The translations under genes and the position numbers were made by a program. Of a DNA stretch of 64,000 nucleotides, positions 1-11,879 are shown one piece after another; within the stretch, counting starts at the first letter, position 1, and every line of letters begins with the position of its first letter. The notes beneath the pieces are model-generated. The model was not told where the DNA came from and made no database searches. It was given only the letters and a program-made list of their open reading frames with translations. The DNA comes from Gnetum montanum (Eukaryota > Streptophyta > Gnetopsida > Gnetales > Gnetaceae): the NCBI GenBank assembly GCA_015680685.1, contig MNCI01015933.1, positions 320,476-384,475 of the forward strand. Reading direction: 5' to 3'.

Positions 1-63
1 GTTGTGAGTCCTCCTCAACCGATCCTTACCCTTTTTAGCAACTGAAGGTATGCTCTCAGTTGT

Positions 64-135
64 GGGGGGGGGGGGGGGGGGGGTGGTGGTACCTTTGTGA
101 ACCTAAATATAACTAATTAATTAATTAATTAATTT
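64..135. repeat. Poly-G run and (TTAA)n microsatellite
   Basis: A run of 20 G residues (64-83) is followed, after a short spacer, by a TTAA/TAAT repeat (about 113-135). Both are simple sequence. The G-run length is unreliable in most sequencing data. Bases 136-300 hold nothing I can recognise. Confidence 0.9.
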
Positions 136-299
136 GTTAATTACAAAAACTTTGGCCCTAACCCCTAACTTAATGCTCCGGGAAATTTAACAGTGTGCCT
201 ATGCCATTAACATAACTTGGCCAAACTGAGAAAGTATATACAGTGTGCCCCAATTGCATCATGGTGAGAAATGATGAAAGAAAAAACTCCTACTACCAC

Positions 300-1475
300 A
301 TAGACAGAGGAGGTATCCCAATTGAGATCTCAGCTTACTGACCCAGCCATCCTCGACCATGAAATCACCAGAGATAAAGCTTTTCAATAGCTTCATCTTA
401 AACTCCAGGTCGTTGAGGATGAACGAGAGACGATGATCCTAGACAAGTCCATAGCAGATGCTCGAGCGTATCACTTGAAGAAGGACTTGGTGGAGGTTCA
501 TCAGAAGTTCATCACCTGCGCAATGTTGGAGCAGAAAATGCACACATGAAGGATTTCATCCACTAACAGCAGGAGGAGCTAGCCAGGGTGAACGCAGACA
601 TAAGAAGGTTGGAAGCTGAGAATAGGAATCTATTAATGGAGGAGGTTCGAGCATTGCGACAAAATTCTACAATCGAGATTTCAGCTTGGAAAAACGAGGC
701 CTTGAAATTTGAAAAAGTTAAGAATTATTATAGGGACCAAGTGGGATTGTAAAAGGAGGTAAATGAGAAGCACATTTAGGTGGCTAAAGCCAAGATGAAC
801 CAAGCGCTCTAGCAGCTTCGAGAGGGAGGCGATGCATGGCACCCCATCTTTGATGGGTTGAATGCCTACAACAAAGCAAAAATTTGCCTAAAGGAGCTGC
901 AAATTGAGGAAATGACAGAATACATGGAGCTGGCCAACCTTTGATATGCAAACCTGGCTATGTTCACAGCTGGCAGATCATGGTCAGAGTTAGAGAAGCA
1001 AGTGGCCACCTCGTATTCTCTATACGAGGGTGAGTTTCAGGTGCACAAGGCAAAAAAATAGAAGCTGGCAACAGCAAGCTCAGAAATCGAGATCCTCTGC
1101 CCAAGCTTTGAAGGACAACGTATAGTCACAGAGGACCTGGTCCAAAGAATGAATGACTACCAGCAGCTGTAGGCATCAATCCAATCATTCAACATTGAAT
1201 GTAAGCAATTCACAGCTTGGTTTGTTAATTTAAAAGAACTCTTTCCAGCACTACCATGCCCTTGGGAAGTTCCAACTCTAGCACACATTGGAGAAGCTAC
1301 TTGGACTGTGAACGACCCCAGAAGCAAAGAAAAAAAGATGAGGGCTCTCTTGGAGGCTTTCTAGCTACCTCCAGAAGTTGCAGCTACCGTAGGTCAACCA
1401 TCATTCATGCTGCCACCAACGCATGGGCCAGAGGCTAGAGAAGGACCATCAGAACCACTGCCCCCAAGGACAATG
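300..1475 (+). pseudogene. Broken coiled-coil ORF upstream of a gypsy 3' LTR
   Basis: I do not recognise this protein. From about 361 a frame rich in Glu, Lys, Leu, Gln and Arg reads through to about 540. After one frameshift near 535 a second frame runs to about 1475 with several in-frame stops and no further shift. The stops are TAG, TAA or TGA where CAG, CAA or CGA would fit. The composition up to about 1200 (for example RRLEAENRNLLMEEVRAL) predicts a coiled coil. The tail near 1240-1460 is Pro-rich. The frame ends about 250 bp before the polypurine tract of the LTR at 1730, so it sits where some plant gypsy elements carry an extra ORF after pol. It could equally be a captured host gene. 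It is not visible in the other members of this LTR lineage here. Confidence 0.5.
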
Positions 1476-1714
1476 TGATCTTCTCCAACAATTTTGTGCA
1501 TCATTCTACATAGCAGAGGCTCCAGGACCAACGAGGTGTTCAATCTTGTCTCTAAACACCACCATTTTTGTAATTTGTTCTCCTCTGTAACTCGGGCACT
1601 TGGTCAAATTCATGTTGTGTCATGTGTGTGTCATGTATGTGTTTAAGTTATGTTTGTTGAAAATAAGAGTCCATACCTTACAAATTGTAAAGTAACTTGT
1701 GGAAGAGTTTTTGC

Positions 1715-1729
1715 TCAGTCGTGGGGGTA
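1715..1729 (+). promoter_or_regulatory. Polypurine tract of gypsy element
   Basis: The sequence TCAGTCGTGGGGGTA abuts the TGATGA start of the LTR at 1730. The same motif, reverse-complemented, abuts the 3' LTRs that end at 42686 and 59556. It is the expected primer site for plus-strand synthesis and shows that the LTR at 1730 is a 3' LTR with its element body to the left. Confidence 0.75.
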
Positions 1730-2661
1730 TGATGAAGTATCATTGAGTCACTATGTCAATTGGGCCATGTTTACGCAACCGTGTTAACGTAGGCCCATTG
1801 ATGCATTCCTTGCATCGACATGGGCCCATCGACATGACCTTCTTGTGTTGACGTTGCCCCATTTACGCAGTTGCCTATCTCGGCCTATAAATAAGAGGGC
1901 CTTCCGCCTCATTTAGGCATCTTTCAGTTAGTTGTAGTGAAGCTCTTGTAGTTTGTTCCTGTAGGATATAGAATATTTTCCAAGTGCCTGCAGTAGGTGT
2001 AAGAAAAGTGATCGGCTCTTTATTTGAGCGTTGATGTATCTGAGCCCATTGGCGTGACGACAATAAAGATGAACTATTCAAGTATTCCTTGCAGCATTTG
2101 GACTTAGCTCCAATGACACTTAATGTCTTTAATATATCTATGCATTGTTAGTTACATGTTAATTATTTAAGTTTTCGTTATTATCATTTTAATCACTATT
2201 GTTCATTCGTAATTTGTAAAGACCATAAGTATGACCATCTCGAACATAAATCAAACACTTGGTAAACCCAATGACACTTAATGTCTGGTAACCCAGAATT
2301 GTTAGGAAATGCTTAGAACGTGCTCGAAAGATGGGATCGGATACTTATGTTAGGAATAGTTAGAATATAAGTTAGGATAATTAAAGATTAGATAATAGTT
2401 ATTCCTTACCTTTCATACCTTAAATTAGACACCAAAAGATATGCAACAAAGCTATAAAAATCATTAGCCTTAGTCTCACTTAACCATCGTAAACGGAACA
2501 TCACAAGTGAGATTAGGAAGACAATGACCGTTCTAATCTAGAGTTTCACTAGTTAGAGTTTGGTGTATGTTAAGTACTTACAGTCTATGGAATTCGACTG
2601 GGTAACGTGTGAATTCTCATGATTCGTATGGTTGGGCGTAGGGATACCTAGCTACTCATCA
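1730..2661 (+). mobile_element. Gypsy 3' LTR (subfamily A)
   Basis: This 932-bp LTR has TGATGA...TCATCA ends. It is clearly related along its length to the solo LTR at 26380-27282. It holds a TATA box (CCTATAAATAAGAGGG, near 1883), a R/U5-like region with CAATAAAG, and the lineage-typical 3' block (GGTTGGGCGTAGGG) before the end. The 5 bases after it do not match those before it, as expected for the right LTR of an element whose left part lies outside the window. The first 150 bases carry repeated CATCGACATGGG-type motifs. Confidence 0.85.
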
Positions 2662-2708
2662 ATTTTAAATTTAAATTTTTTGGTGACCTAGAATTTATGT
2701 TGTTTCAC

Positions 2709-4383
2709 ATCCATTTACTTTTTAAATCCTTTTTACTTTTTCTTAAAGAGAAAACATCATAAAAAATTTACTTTTACTTTCTCTATGGTTTGCTAAGACC
2801 TTAAACTAGCATCACAATCTGCTAAGATCTTAAACTAGTATCATTATTTGCTAAGACCTTAAACTAGCATCATGGCTTGCCATGGCCTTAAATTGGAAAA
2901 CATCATATGATCCAGCATGGCCTAAAACTAGCAAACAACCATTATAACTCATTTCGGTTTATTCCTACAACTTTATTTCCTAGCCATTTCAACCGTTTAT
3001 TACATTTTGCAAACGTAGCCTTAGAACGTAGATCATAAAGGAGCATCACAACATAAAGAAAATTGTAACTCTAGAACGTCAGAAACAGAATTCAAAATCA
3101 AAAATAAAAGTATCCATAACAACATAACTATGACCACATAATGTGGTAAATATTTCCAAACAATAAAATGTTAAATAATAAATCATTTTTTTAACACCAA
3201 CCATATATCATCAACATAAAAAATCACATCAACTAATACTTAAATGGACATGCAAGAAGTAACTAATGGAACTATGGAGCATTTGGTGAAGAAGGTGGAT
3301 CATCATCTCTATCCCCCCTACTGGGATCACTAAAGTCTTCTTGTGCTTGTAACATGACAAGACCAAAACCAATTAGCAACCAATAAACATCAAAACAAAA
3401 ATTAAAATTATATGGACCAACTTGAGATGGTTCTAGAGCTGTATGTTCTATGGGGAAAGTCTAGAGACCAACCTCTAGATGGTGGAGGAGTTCGTCTTCA
3501 GACATGTTGGCCTAATCAACATCCTTAAGATCAAGACCCATAAGGATACTAGTCAAGTTAACATCGATCCATGTAAGGGGCTCATGCAAAAATGTGACTG
3601 AGGTTGCCTTCCCTGAGGTAGTAGTAATATGATGAGTAGGAGAAGTGCCTACAACCATATTGTTCACAAATATCGTATAGACATCCTTTGCATTAATTCC
3701 TATCATGAACAAGTCTAACTTTTGCTACTCTATAGACTCCTCCTGTAGCCACTTAAGGTAGCATCTCGCTCAGCCTTATAGATCCTCTTGTGGTCCTTTT
3801 ATTTATGACCCCACTTAAGGACTGAAGCACAATAGTCCTTCCACTCACCAACCTTATGATTGATGAGATCAATCTAAAGCCTTTGTTATACGATTTGTCT
3901 AAAAAAGGAGACCTTTCTTTGAAGTGCATTCCAATAAAAATACTAGAGTATCTCCTTAGTGCATAAAGATTCTTTGTTGTTTCCTTAAGCCTCTATGAGT
4001 CTCTATGATCCTTGAGGTTTGTTACCTTTCTTTCAATTTTTTTCCTCCTCATTCAATGCTATGACTTGTTCCCATAGGAACTCATTATAACATCTACATT
4101 TCCACAAAGACTTAGCACATCAGAGTGCACATCTAATGACACCCTCATATAGCTTACATGGGACATTTTCCACATTGGAAGGTAAGGAAGGAAATGCATC
4201 AACCTTCACTAGCTTGTTAGGATCCCATCTCAGGTTAGGCACTATAACCAACATAGAATGAAATTCAACAAAATGAAACTAGTTAACAACAAATACTACA
4301 TAATTGTGAAGATTAAATAACAGATCAAAAATATAAAATACTAAAGATGAAATGAGTTAAATTTCTTATAGATCTTAGGAGCA
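2709..4383 (-). repeat. Left arm of long inverted repeat
   Basis: Reverse complement of 9640-11328. On the minus strand it carries the same coding blocks as the right arm, for example GINAKDVYTIF (about 3660-3710) against GINIEDVYKIF, and ITTTSGKATS against ITTTLGKATS. At about 4040-4110 this arm still has Trp codons where the right arm has stops (frame KSLWKCRC...EFLWEQVIAL), which shows which way the right arm mutated. Confidence 0.85.
2788..2935. repeat. Subterminal ~29-bp tandem repeats, left arm
   Basis: Three clear copies and one or two diverged copies of a 29-30 bp unit built on TGCTAAGACCTTAAACTAGC. They lie 80-230 bp inside the outer end. The mirror copies are at about 11100-11240 in the right arm. 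Subterminal short repeats of this kind are transposase-binding regions in several DNA transposon families. That function is inference here. Confidence 0.7.
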
Positions 4384-4424
4384 CTAGGATACTTAGGATT
4401 GGAAGAAGGTAAGAAGTGATGTTG

Positions 4425-5450
4425 GACTATGCTGGATAGTAGTTAGGACTATGTTGGCCCAACGTAGTCCTTCACTTCTCTTAGTGTAGTTGATGGGGAG
4501 GTTTGATTATTGTGAGAGTTGGAGTGCTTGTGATCAGGTTTTGATGCTAGTGGCAATTTTGACTAGGGTTTGGTAAGGTTGGGTGGTCAACTTGAAGGCC
4601 TCTAGAGGTTGGATGAACTATTGGAAGTTCATCTCATTATGGAATATGTAAGCAATAGTTGGGACTACACTGGCCTAGCATAGTCCTGGCCTCCCTTTAG
4701 TGTAGTCTTGGTGTCTTGCCCAAAAACTACCATACTTGATCATATTCTTTAGTTGTAGGGTGCATAATTTAGGGTCTAGGAGAGATAGGGTGGATGTTGT
4801 AATTGTTCTATGATCTTAGGTTGACTACTCTCAATTTAGTCTAGGTGGAAGATTGACTACTACCAGTGTAGTCATGGTTTTCTCATTATTTTTGGAGTGC
4901 CTAGTGTGGGTCCCACTTAAAAATAGAAATTTTTTTGGAAAAAATATTGGAACAACTCCAGTGTAGTCCTATTTTTATTTTTGATCTCAAGTGAAGTGGA
5001 GTTGCCAGAAGGAAACTAAGGTTTTGGGTTGGACGCCTAGGTTTAAGTAAGAGCACTTGTAGAAACCTGCCACAAATTGCATTTTCTTCCTGCCTGCTTA
5101 CTTATACACCTTGGTTTGAGAGCTATGACATTATTTTTTATTACTTACTACCCTATTTATCATAGTGATAGATAGTTTTTAAACTACTACTAGTGTAGTC
5201 CAATTGTTGCTAAATCTCTACCAACACTGCCACTCCCTACTGACTACTACCAGCATAGTAGTAACTATTTTTGGACTACTACTAGTGTAGTCCATTTTTT
5301 GATGAGTTTTTGGTAGTGTTTCCACTCCCTACTAACTATTTCTAGTGTAGTAGTAACCACTAGTGGACTACTACTACTGTAGTCCATCCATTGGTGCCTT
5401 ACTGTAGTGTAGTCTAGTCATTGGTGTCCTACTACCAACGTAGTCAAGGA
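4425..5450. repeat. Array of short hairpin motifs (GGACTAC...GTAGTCC)
   Basis: At least ten scattered copies of a near-palindrome of about 21 bases, GGACTACTACTAGTGTAGTCC, occur in about 1 kb. Two copies with perfect 7-bp arms are at 5273-5293 and 5365-5385. Weaker ones lie near 4430, 4450, 4660, 4825, 4855, 4950, 5180, 5240, 5330, 5400 and 5430. The array sits in the loop of the inverted-repeat structure, just upstream of the putative first exon at 5464. Confidence 0.7.
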
Positions 5451-5463
5451 TTTTCCACATACC

Positions 5464-8400
5464 ATGGCCAAGAAAATGGCACCTATCACAAATCCTACGT
5501 TGGAGGAGGTGAATGCCACTATTGAAACCCTAGCATGCCTACCCCATCCAAGGATCGAGGAGAGTTCAACCACCACTTTTCCTAGGTATGCCACTCTCAC
5601 TAGTTTTTCTAGCTTTTTTCATGTATTTTCTTTCTTGGTTTCTATTCCATTTCTTAGATCTACGCTTGTGTACTTGTTTATTTTTGATTTGATGAAAATC
5701 CTACTCTATATTTTTTCCATGTCTATGTATGTCCATGGTTATTTGGTTATTTTTGCTTTGGCAGATTTAGTTTGTAAAATAGGCTTGCTATTTAAGTGCT
5801 TTTATCCAAAAACTGGGTATTATGGCCATTTTTCTTAGATCTAGGATGAAGGCCTTCATAAAATTTAATTTTAACAAAATCCTAACCCCTTATTTTGATG
5901 TGTTTTTATGGGGGTATGAGTTGGTTTGGTTGTATTTGCTATAACTGATGGCTAGATTTAGTTAGGTTTTACAAGTTTTGTGATTTTTAGGTGAAAAAGC
6001 AAGCAAAATTGTGTATTTTTTACAAAGAAAATGGATATATATTTTTAAAATTTATTGTTACATGTTTTTAGGGGTTTTTTAAATCTTTTTAATAGTTGTG
6101 GTATCATTCTATTTGGGGTTATCATGAGGAAGTTATGGCCATTTGAGTTAAGTTGTATATTTAGGGTTCTTTCCTGTTTCTAAAATTTCATGAAAGTTCA
6201 CAAATATTTTTCAGAAAAATGACAAAGGTTTTGAATTTTTTATGGCTATGCATATGTAGGGCTTGATTTGAGCTTTTAAATGGTGGTGGAATCACTTTTT
6301 TTGAAGCCTAAATGAATTTTTGGTGAATTTTTTGCGAACCTTGGGTGAAAAGGGGTTCATGTCAATGGCTATGGTTAGGATAATTTTGTAACTTTTTCTA
6401 AAAAATGATTAGGATTTCTAATGATTTCTTGTATGGGGCCGTAGTTTAATATTTTAAAGTTCCAATGCTATGTAATCATTGAATTTTGTTAAGCAGTTAA
6501 TTAGGTATGGTTGTTTTCGTTTGGTTGCACAAATTTGTGGTTACAAGGCTATGACACATTTACTGCTTTGAAGATGGGCAATGTTGAGGTTGCAAAAAAA
6601 AATTTCTATCAATTTCCTATGGTTTTGGAGATATTTTGAGATGTTGGAAATGGGCTAGAAGTGGTTTGAATCAAAATAAAGAAAATTTCATAGTTTTTTC
6701 TAAGTGTTTTCGTATGGCCATTTTGGTGCTAAGTGTGAAATTTAGTTGAACGTTGGTTATGGTCTTATGTTATGTGTCGAAATATTTCTAAGTGTAGAAT
6801 TATTCATAGAAGTTAAGAATTTAGTCTTTTACTATCATTTTCACGTTTTTAGTCCTAAATTGTGAATTCCATGTTTTTGGTTGTAATTTGTCATTATTTC
6901 AGTTTTAGTTTTAAATAGTTACTTTGTGTAAACTATTTCAAATTTTTTCTAAGTGTTGTTTTTCTATGTTTAATAGTTATAAGGCTTTGGTTTTAATTTT
7001 TTATGGTTATAATTGTTGTGGTTGGATGTTATAGGATCTTCTTGAAGCCCATCTTTGTGGTCATAGAGATGATGGGGTTGTTATGTTGTATCAACATGCC
7101 ATCACCTAAATCCTTGAGTCCAAACATGGAGTGGGATCAACATGGGATATGGTTTAGAAAGGGGACCTCAAACTTCCTAGCCTACCTACTTCATAACTAT
7201 AGTATGATAATTTGGTCACACTTGACATTCAAGGAAACAACAATGATCATGGAGACCATCATGTCTAGATCCTCTAGTTTGATTGTGAAAATCATTATGG
7301 ATGAACCTAATACCCATGCAGGAGGGGAGACACATGATGCCATGACTACTATGGATTCTTGTAAATTGTCACAAATTTGGGAGATGCCCAAATTTAGATA
7401 GTATAACTTGAACAACACCTTGATTGTTGGCCATCATGCCCATACATAGTTCCAAAACCCTCCTAACACTGTCTATGGCATAGAGGGGCAAGTAGTATTG
7501 TTATCTTGGTTATTTTCTGTTGTTGTGTATTTAGATTATAACTATGTGTGCTCTATTTTTTTACTTGCCTGTAGGTTCATGATGGATGATCAAGGCTGAA
7601 TCAAGGTTGACAACCTTTTACTCCTAGTTCACATAGCTCTAAAAGTGTTTAGCAAAAGCTTAAACATCAGGCTTGTGATGTTGGAGCAATTACAAGGTGA
7701 TCTTGAAGGAAGCATTGGACACCACCATAAGGCTTACAAGAGATGCCTAGCAAATGGGAGAATAGATAACTGATGGGCTAGCCCATCTCTTAATGATTTA
7801 GACTTGGACCCACAACCTAAAGCTCCTACAATGCCTAAGTCATATATGTGAAGTAAGTGTTATTGATTTTCTATTTTTTATGCTAATTTCTTTCTCATTA
7901 TATGGTCATTAGGTTATTATGGCTTTGCTCACTTAAGTGGTTATATATGCTACATTTTAACTTGTTTGAATTTGTTGCACCTATCCTAAGGCTAACAGGC
8001 TACCTTTTGCTACGTTGTAGTGGTTACTCCCTCTATTGAAGTTATGGTTATCACTTCAGAATATGTGAAGGATACTTTGATCCTCAAGTTTGGTGAGGTG
8101 GAATCCTCATAATACTAGCTATCAAATTAGGCACCCGATGCTATACATGCAAGGGTCATTCATGCAAGCTTGTTTGACCTCTTCATGGCTCAAATCCTGA
8201 TTGTTCCTACTACAAAAATGTTAAACATCATTAACTCTTTTAACCATGGAGTTCATAGGTTTGTCACTTGTGTTCACAATGTGACTATTGTTTTGGACAT
8301 TAATGCATCCACATTTAGTGACCTCTTTGGTGTCCTAAATGATAGCATGTTAGTTATTACCAAAGTAGGGAGGGAGCTAGATCACTGGAAAGAAGTGAAG

Positions 8401-10762
8401 AAGTGGTTAAACACTCATCGTGGTAGCAAGGAATACTCTCTAAGAGAGATCAAATAATAATTGATTAGGGAGATGTATCCCTTATTCTGATCCCTAGACA
8501 TTTCATAAGTTGTTATCATAGGAAAAGATCTTGGATGTAGAACAAGCTTGGATTATGAAGCAACTACTTACCAAGAATACCTCATTCAATTGGGCTGCAC
8601 ACTTGGTTTTTGGGATTTGATTAGAGGTTCAAAAACTTTGTGAGAGCCTCACTACAAAGTGCCATGTACATTTTGCACTCTTTGTAGCCTACTTGTGAAG
8701 GTTTACAAAATTTCTGGTGATGATAAAGGATGGACAATGCATTGCCCAAGATCCATCCTAATGTGGCAAACCTTGGGTGAAGCTTCTTGTTCTAACTACC
8801 AGGGCCAAAGACTCATCGGAAGCTACAAATGAATCATTATCTAAAACCAACAAAGATCTTGATGGGAAACATTGTAGATCTCCTAATAATATAGGGTCTA
8901 AGCCTCTTACCATACAAGCTAGCATTAGGAAGGCTCAAAGATTATGTGTAGAGGATGAGGGTACTGCTAGGGAGAAACTTAAGAGGCCTTTGGTAGCACA
9001 GACAATGCTAACGATTGGGGAATCTCCCAAGAAAAAGATGATCATCAAGCTTAGAGGGGTACAAATTGACATCAAGGGTACGCATTTTGTCGATTCATTA
9101 CTTTATTGTTACTTTGCTCAAATGCTATGGTTGATTTACGGCTTTGTACAATATGCTAAGCTACTATATGTTTCATAGTTGATGCCTCTTACTTTAAAGT
9201 AATAGAAGTAGGAGGCTATAATAGCAATAGTCACTACTGAAGAGGAGGAGGAGATGCAACATTAGAAGGAAGAGATTTTAAAGCATTATGATGATAATAC
9301 ATTGGAGAATGAGGGCATGCCTCCTTTTCCTTCTATGGGCCACTTTGACACCATGCTAGAGGATTAAGCATTGAATGAACCCCTTATTGTCATCCTCAAT
9401 GATTTCTCATGTACTTATAATTTTTTAGTTCTAAGTATTTTACATGTTATGTTTCATTAATTCCTATTTAGTAATGGTCATAGTCATTGATTGTTTACCA
9501 CATCTTGTTGTAGCTCAAGAGCCATAGGCAAAAGCATCCACTTCTACCTTTCGTATGCAACTAAGGGTTGAAGCCCTTGATAAACTAAAATTTATGTAGG
9601 GTGTGGTCGAAGACATGATCAATCAGTTGCAGAAAATATCTCCTAATATCGGTAAGAGCTTTAAATCATTTTGCCTTTAGTGTTTTATATTTTTGATCTA
9701 TTACTTGATCTTCACGATTATGTAGTTTTTTTTATTAACTAGTTTCATTTTGCTGGATTTCATTCTATGTTGGTTACAGTGCCTAACCTAAGATGGGATC
9801 CTAACAAGCTAGTTAAGGTTGATGCATTGCCTTCCTTACCTTTCGATATGGAAAATGTCCCATGTAAGCTGTATAAGGGTGCCACTGGATGTGCACTCTC
9901 ATATGGTAAGTCTTTGTGAAAATGTAGATGTTCAAATGAGTTCTTATAGGAACAAGTCATAGCATTGAGGGAGGAGAACAAAAAATTAAAAGAGGAGGTA
10001 ATAGACCTCAAGGATTGTAGAGAGTTCATAGAGGCTTAGGTAAAAAACAAAGAATATTTACACACAAAGGAGATACTCTAGTCTCTCTATTGGAATGAAC
10101 TTCCAAGAAAGATCCCCTTTGCTAGAGAATTCGTACAACAGAAGCTTTAGCTCAATCTCCTCAATCATAGGACTAGTGAGTGGAAGGACTACTATGCTTG
10201 GATCCTTAAGTGGGATCGTAAACAAAAGGACCACAAGAGGATCTATAAGGTTGAGCAAGATGCTTATCTTAAGTGGCTATAGGAGGAGTCTATGAAGTTG
10301 CAAAAGCTAGAGTTGTTCATGATGGGAATTAATATAGAGGACGTCTATAAGATATTCAAGAACAATATGGGTGTAGCTACTTCTCCTACTCATCGGATTA
10401 CTACTACCTTAGGGAAGGCAACCTCAACCACATTTTCACATGAGCCTCCTACATGAACCAACATTGACACAACTAATTTCCTTATAGTTCTTGATCTTGG
10501 GAATGTTGATTGGGCCAACATGTTTGAAGACAAACTCCTCCACCATCTAGAGGTTGGTCTCTAGACTTTCCATACAAAACATAAGGCTCTAGAACCATCT
10601 TAGGTTAGTCCATATAATTTTAATTTCATTAATTTTCATTTTGATGTTTATTGGTTGCTAATTGATTTTGGTGTTATCATGTTACAGGCACAAGAAGACA
10701 TTGATGGTCCCAATAGTGGGGATAGAGATGATAATCCACTTTCTTCACTAGATGCTTCATAG
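5464..10762 (+). pseudogene. Decayed multi-exon gene inside the inverted-repeat structure
   Basis: I cannot name the product. Exon-like blocks bounded by plausible splice sites run left to right. The first opens with ATG at 5464 (MAKKMAPITNPTLEEV) and ends before GTATGCC near 5586. Later blocks begin after TTATAG at about 7034, GCCTGTAG near 7573, GTTGTAG near 8020, GTTGTAG near 9512 and GGTTACAG near 9779. The last intron (GTTAGTCC...GTTACAG, about 10603-10688) precedes a short final exon ending near 10762. Within each block one frame reads through apart from stops that CAG, CAA, CGA or TGG would become after one transition. The block at 8540-9175 is basic near its end. The block at 9960-10400 is coiled-coil-like (REENKKLKEEVIDLKD), followed by a Trp/Lys-rich stretch (WKDYYAWILKWDRKQKDHK). 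The 3' exons lie in the right repeat arm and are duplicated, inverted, in the left arm. It could be a transposon's own gene or a captured host gene. Confidence 0.5.
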
Positions 10763-11328
10763 TTCCATTAGTTGCTTCTTTTATTCGAATTTCAATTTTA
10801 GTTGATGTGATTTTTGATGTTGATGATGTATGGTTGCTGTTAGCCAAAATAGTTTATTATTTGACATTTTATTGTTTGCATATCTTTACCACATTATGTG
10901 GCTATGGTTATGTTATTATGGATATTTTTATTTGTGGTTTTTAATTTTGGTTATAAAGTTGTAGACTTACAATTTTCTTTATGTTGTGATGCTACTTTAT
11001 GATCTACATTCTAAGGCTACATTTGCTAAATGAAATAAATGATTGAAATGGCTAAGAAATAAAGTTGTAGGCATAAACATAAATGAGTTATAATAGTTGT
11101 TTGCTAGTTTTAGGCCATGGTGGGCCATATGACGTTTGCCAGTTTAAAGCCATGGTGGGCTGCAATGCTAGTTTATGATCTTAGTAGACTGTGATGCCAG
11201 TTCAAGGTCTTAGCAAACTGTGATGCTAATTTAAGATCTTAGAAAATAGTAGAGAAAGTAAAAGTAAAAAATGTTTATGACATTTTCTCTTTAAGAAAAA
11301 GTAAAAAGGCTTTAAAAAGTAAATGGAT
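9640..11328 (+). repeat. Right arm of long inverted repeat
   Basis: Reverse complement of 2709-4383. It holds the last coding blocks of the enclosed gene, its final intron, and subterminal repeats at about 11100-11240 (for example GCTAGTTTATGATCTTAG and GCCAGTTCAAGGTCTTAG). It ends at AAATGGAT (11328), after which the similarity to the left flank stops. Confidence 0.85.
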
Positions 11329-11879
11329 ACTAGTAAAAGTGATCTAGCTTATAGAATCTAGATAGTGGAGGGTCATCTTTGGTTGCTCAAGTAGAGTCCT
11401 TCACTATTTTGCATAACCTATCATGCCTTATGTGAGCATTCTTGGTCATTTTCTTATACTGAGTTCTACCGCTCTTCAATAGTTAGTCTAATAGTTCTGA
11501 AAGCTTGAGGGGTAATTTGGTATAGTTGGATTAGTCTTTCTATGCAAAGTTAGGCATAGATCTAGTTGATTACATGGCCTTAGAGGTTGATGGCTGGTTG
11601 TCATTGTTGGTGATAAGGGTCCTAGGTTGGTTATTCTTTGGCCCTTTGTTGGTTGGCTTAGTCTCCTTGGTTATAGTTGCTATGGTCATATTGTTTTGCC
11701 TACCCTTTTCTTTGTTTTTGCATGCATGTTGGTTTTTGTATGCCACATAAATAGGATCGTGGGTAGCTTCGGTGGTATCCTATATGTTCTTAATCTACAA
11801 AAAGGCTTAACTAAGAGACTGTGAATCAAGATAATATAATTTCTATTTCATAAAAATTATTAACCACCCCTTTGAAAAT
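11329..11879. other. No recognisable feature
   Basis: AT-rich sequence with only short open frames. One frame at 11627-11824 is hydrophobic but has no start context, homology or repeat support, and I do not call it. Confidence 0.6.

Larger units (their letters stand above)
2709..11328. mobile_element. 8.6-kb long-inverted-repeat structure (candidate DNA transposon)
   Basis: Two inverted arms of about 1.68 kb (2709-4383 and 9640-11328) enclose a 5.3-kb loop. The arms align in reverse complement from the shared outer end ATCCATTTACTTTTTAAA to an inner end near TTAGGAG, at roughly 80% identity by eye. A decayed multi-exon gene starts in the loop and finishes inside the right arm. Long terminal inverted repeats plus subterminal repeats resemble Mutator-type or similar plant DNA transposons, but I see no transposase motif and could not define a target duplication. 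An inverted segmental duplication is the alternative. Confidence 0.55.

Noticed and set aside
64-135. Poly-G and TTAA tracts as telomeric or regulatory DNA
   Set aside because: They are simple repeats inside a retroelement and do not match plant telomere units.
5464-5838. 124-codon frame taken as one protein
   Set aside because: After about residue 41 it becomes hydrophobic and T-rich, next to a GTATGCC donor. The tail is probably intron.
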